NCBI GenBank assembly: GCA_948099385.1
Contig: CANUEZ040000165.1
Coordinates: 12,501-76,500 of the forward strand
Source of the DNA: Fasciola hepatica
Taxonomy: Eukaryota; Platyhelminthes; Trematoda; Plagiorchiida; Fasciolidae
Length of the DNA: 64,000 bases
Reading direction: 5' to 3'
Shown piece by piece: positions 60,621 through 64,000 of the stretch. Under the pieces are notes generated by a model. That model saw only the letters and a program-made list of their open reading frames with translations. It ran no database searches and had not been told where the DNA came from. Position 1 is the stretch's first letter, and each line of letters starts with the position of its first letter. Position numbers and translations under genes: made by a program.

Positions 60621-61500
60621 CACTATGTTTGTCAGTAACGGTTACTGCATTATAAAGTACGCAAATGGTGTTGCGGTTGGATTACCCCTTCTAATGCGTC
60701 AGCAGCACTTGAACTCCAACCACATCTCTTAGATAGTGACCATTGGTTCAAAGCTTACAGCCTAACCCAAAATTCCCTTAAAGAGTCAGACTTTTATTTT
60801 CCTTCTTCTCAAAGACTCTAAGTGTGAAGACTTTTGGAATCCTGTTCAAACATCCACGTTGCAAATATCCCCGTTGGTCACCAACTAACGGTCAAATACC
60901 TTGACCGCATAATCACCCGTAATCTTTGTTGGACTAAACATGTTCACAGAAATGAGGAGACCAATCTACAATGTATTGCTCCTGGAAGCCACTTTTCTAC
61001 CCCTTTACCTAATTCAACTTTTTATCCTTGCGTGCACATCACCTCCCTGGTTGAGTTATCCTTCCGTCTTCTTCGCTGGACCACAAACTGACCACTTCAA
61101 CATAATGAAAAGATCTCACACGCAAGTATTTTAAAGACCCCACAGACTCCATCATGCCCCAACACCATAAAATGTGCGAAAGATTCACCTGGGAGAATTT
61201 CGAATGGCTCATATCAACAGCTCTACAAAGACCTCAGCACGTGTTTCCTCTTCTTTCACCCACAATGATTATAAATTGATTTATGCAAGCACGACAGCTC
61301 ACCGGTTCTCCGTTGTCCTTGCTCGCTTCTTAAGTAGTCCTGCGAACATCGAGGCTGAGCTTAGACAAGTTTTATTGTCTAAGTCCCTATATCATTCCTT
61401 CTCAGTGTATTTTTTGGTGTTACAAATACGGCCTTCTTTTTATATAATTGCAGTGAGTACAGTTATGAACTGCTGGATGTTCACCACCAGTGGGGAATAA
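60621..61500 (+). mobile_element. LINE RT remnant (YADD changed to YANG)
   Basis: Reading + strand: KYANGVAVGLPLL at 60655-60693 occupies the place of KYADDVxLGLPLL, so both catalytic Asp residues are lost. Next come fragments of the W-x-L-x-N-x-K segment, then HQLTVKYLDRIITRNLCWT (KYLGVxI-x-NLCWTxH) at about 60885-60940. A weaker C-terminal match lies in 61174-61400 (AHRFSVVLARFL). Several frames are involved. Confidence 0.6.
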
Positions 61501-61806
61501 ATTAAAAAGTTGAAATGACTCGACTTGAAGAATATTCTGCTTAATTAAGGAGGTCGAAGGATACTTGGAAGATTTTACTGAAAGTGAACGACCTAATTGT
61601 GTTGAGAAAGGTTGGGGAATACAACTCTGCTGGAAGCAGCAAAACTTATATGACAGAGAAAAACGTACTTGGAGAGCCTGAAAGAAATGACAGGGACACC
61701 AGCGGAAGTTTTTATTTGATTTATCACATCCAAAGGAGGAAATTCTTTTTGACTAATTACAGGTGAGGGATTCTCAACAGCAGGCCAATAAACCTTGGAT
61801 CTGCGG

Positions 61807-61807
<1 letters not shown>

Positions 61808-61856
<49 letters not shown>
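61808..61856. repeat. (AT)n microsatellite
   Basis: About 49 bases of uninterrupted AT dinucleotides. Confidence 0.95.
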
Positions 61857-61859
<3 letters not shown>

Positions 61860-61860
<1 letters not shown>

Positions 61861-63545
61861 AAAATGATCAGATTTACAATCTGAAAGCACTTAACATTCT
61901 GAACCTCATATGGATTAACGATCATGGATCGTCTCGTGGTCTCTCGAGCAAGTCTCTCTTTAGTGTCGACTGGCTCTATGAAAGGACACATGTTCACATA
62001 GTTAATATTATATATTTAAACTGATAAACCATGTTTGTCCTATGTTCAAATTGGGGACTATGAAATAGCTGCAACAGTGGTGAAGTGGATTGTTCGCGGC
62101 TTGTTGGGAGTTATTTTCGAAAGAAGACAAAGGATGCAATGACGGGGATTCAGTAAACTACATTTTAACAGATGCTGATCCTAAGACTTTAGTCGCATTT
62201 AATAGTATCAGAGATCGTTAGATGAACTGGTAAATGGTGGAGACAAATCTTTAAAAAATCCAGAGAAATAATGAACACTGAGATATGAGCTGGGGTTTCG
62301 TGGAAATGGAACAGTTTGTGTCGGTACTGAAAGGACCTTGTTGTCGTTGCGGTTCTAAAATGCGCCCTATATGAGGAAGAACAGCGCAGCCATCCATGTT
62401 CGCAGAACAGTTTTATGTTACACGTCACGAAAAAAGGCCGAAGGGCTCTAAGATGTTTGAGAATTTTATCGTAGGAAAATTAATAACATTTTTACGCTCT
62501 TCCAGAACACTATTTCCAAGCTCACAAGCCTCAAAAGAGCACGTAAAAGTCGGCTTAATGTCCCATTTCCGGTTTGACTGAAACTGAAGGGCAAGCAAAA
62601 GTTAAGAACTTCAGTATCGTCTTGTCTGAATTAATATCAATGAGTTTCTCTCACACAAACGCCTATGATAATGAGACGGATTACTTATTTAGTTGAGTAT
62701 GAGGAAAATCCTCGTGATTCACAGAGACTAGTATGATAGAAACACACAACACAAAAACTTTTCTGGTCCATAATTGTTTTTCCCACGTACATCTACCACA
62801 AAGATGCCTTCCAACAAGTATTCCGAAAAGTTTGTTTTCAGTAAAAGATAACTGGTGACAACTCAGGAGTCGTCCACCGTAAAAGATCGTCAGTGAGCAC
62901 CGGAGCCATTACGAGAGTCAACAGAAAGGAGTCCGGAGACAGACAACCTTTAGTCGCACAAAGGTGGATTACATGACGGTCCAAGATATTGTGTGTAACA
63001 ACCTGCACTTCCTGTTTATCGAGCTTCCCGGCCTAATATATTCGCTGAACACTAGTGCCTCTAAAATAAGTGTGCACCATACCGCCGGGAATCCTGTTTG
63101 GATGCAGGCGTGGACAAATCTACGACTGAGACTGAAAACAGTGCGCGTATCCGGGAGGAAGGACAGAACCCCACAAAGATAATAGTTGATGGCGTTTTCA
63201 CCTATTTTGAATCCAAGTTATGCAGCAAGTCTAGGGAAACTAGCTTCTCTATTCTTCTAATATTTCTGTCTGTGTATTTGTCTCACTTCGTCCATATTTT
63301 CCCCTTTTAGCCATACCATCGTCACAAATGTCTGCACTGCCCCACGTTGCTCGTAAAACTTAGCCGGCCACTTCGACGACTTTTCCAGACTTTTACTTAT
63401 ACTTTTGAACGACGGCAAGCTGTTTGTCGTTGTGGCAGATTTCATCTTGGTGGCATTTGTCTCACCCCGGACAGAGGGTGACTACTAAGGGTTGCATCTT
63501 GAAACGTCATCGCGAACGTTTTTAACTCAGGGACTGAGTGCAGCG
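61860..63545. other. No recognisable gene
   Basis: Short frames only; no motif or paired repeat was recognised. Confidence 0.5.
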
Positions 63546-64000
63546 AGAATTCCCGTTGATGAATATCGATCTTTTCGAAGACCCTGGCTTTCAAGAATTA
63601 CTGTGATGGTATACGAATTCCATTACATTTCGAAATCGGACAGGGTTACGTGCAAATAAGTTAATCGTGTACAGCACGTTATTATATTGGGCTACAGGAA
63701 CAAAATTTCTCAGGATGCACGTGATCGGGTTCGCAGTTTTGCCGCACATCAGGTCTGCATACCCGGTACTCTACTGCCCAATCACCCCCAAACTCGATAT
63801 AAATGTGCCTTCCTAGATTACGCATTAGCAATTCATAGTATTTCGTGGTCTTTACTCCTCAAAAAACTAGAATACTCCAATCGACCCTAGTCATCTGCTT
63901 CACTTGTTACAAAACTATCTTTCAGGAAGAACGTAAGCCACCAAATTTGAAAAAGAAACATCCCGAAACGTCACTTAAACATAGTAGGTGTTTCGTCTTT
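63546..64000 (+). mobile_element. LINE remnant running off the window
   Basis: A frame at 63687-63890 has TRYKCAFLDYALAIHSISWS, then LLLKKLE, matching RT motif A (LDYSSAFNSVxRSLLLxKL) with the Asp kept. It shares a diverged duplicate at 36796-37130. The element continues past the right edge. Confidence 0.6.

Noticed and set aside
1..64000. CRISPR arrays, bacterial operons, riboswitches
   Set aside because: No direct-repeat/spacer arrays were seen; introns, LINEs and telomeric repeats show the DNA is eukaryotic.

Overview
This is eukaryotic DNA: intron-rich, AT-rich, and dominated by decayed retroelements. A parasitic flatworm (trematode or tapeworm) is the best guess. The signs are a CsRn1-like Ty3/gypsy element, CR1-, jockey- and RTE-type LINEs, TTAGGG-type telomeric repeats, and a secreted alpha-carbonic anhydrase split by short introns. 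The species call is inference; no rRNA or mitochondrial marker is present.

Layout. 1-3.65 kb: 3' part of a Ty3/gypsy element (RT, RNase H, integrase, probable 3' LTR) with nonsense codons, a frameshift and a lost RNase H catalytic Asp. 3.7-7.97 kb: CR1-type LINE (endonuclease and RT) broken by two frameshifts. 9.73-10.66 kb: degenerate interstitial CCCTAA array with a perfect nine-unit core. 11.3-11.9 kb: two copies of a tRNA-derived SINE, one in a 63-bp-arm foldback. 16.9-19.85 kb (-): jockey-like LINE ruin with inactivated RT. 20.12-20.6 kb: two interleaved inverted repeats. 22.2-22.7 kb and 41.9-42.3 kb: a second tRNA-headed element whose tail is duplicated in inverted orientation around the tRNA head. 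31.57-31.96 and 39.48-39.72 kb: related LTR-like sequences with CCAAT boxes. 38.4-40.1 kb (-): RTE-type LINE ruin split by an insertion. 44.9-47.05 kb (-): the one convincing host gene, an alpha-carbonic anhydrase with four assignable exons and an unlocated 3' exon. 49.69-50.35 kb: probable Tc1/mariner remnant. 53.29-55.25 kb (-): another LINE. 36.8, 58.1, 60.6-61.5 and 63.5-64.0 kb (+): LINE scraps.

How it fits together: the carbonic anhydrase is the only gene that looks under coding constraint. Much of the rest is retroelement sequence of differing ages, and several long stretches show nothing recognisable by eye. The most unusual signal is that two unrelated tRNA-derived SINE families both occur as long hairpins, with the SINE tail inverted upstream of the head. 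The best-preserved one keeps 110-bp arms at about 97% identity.
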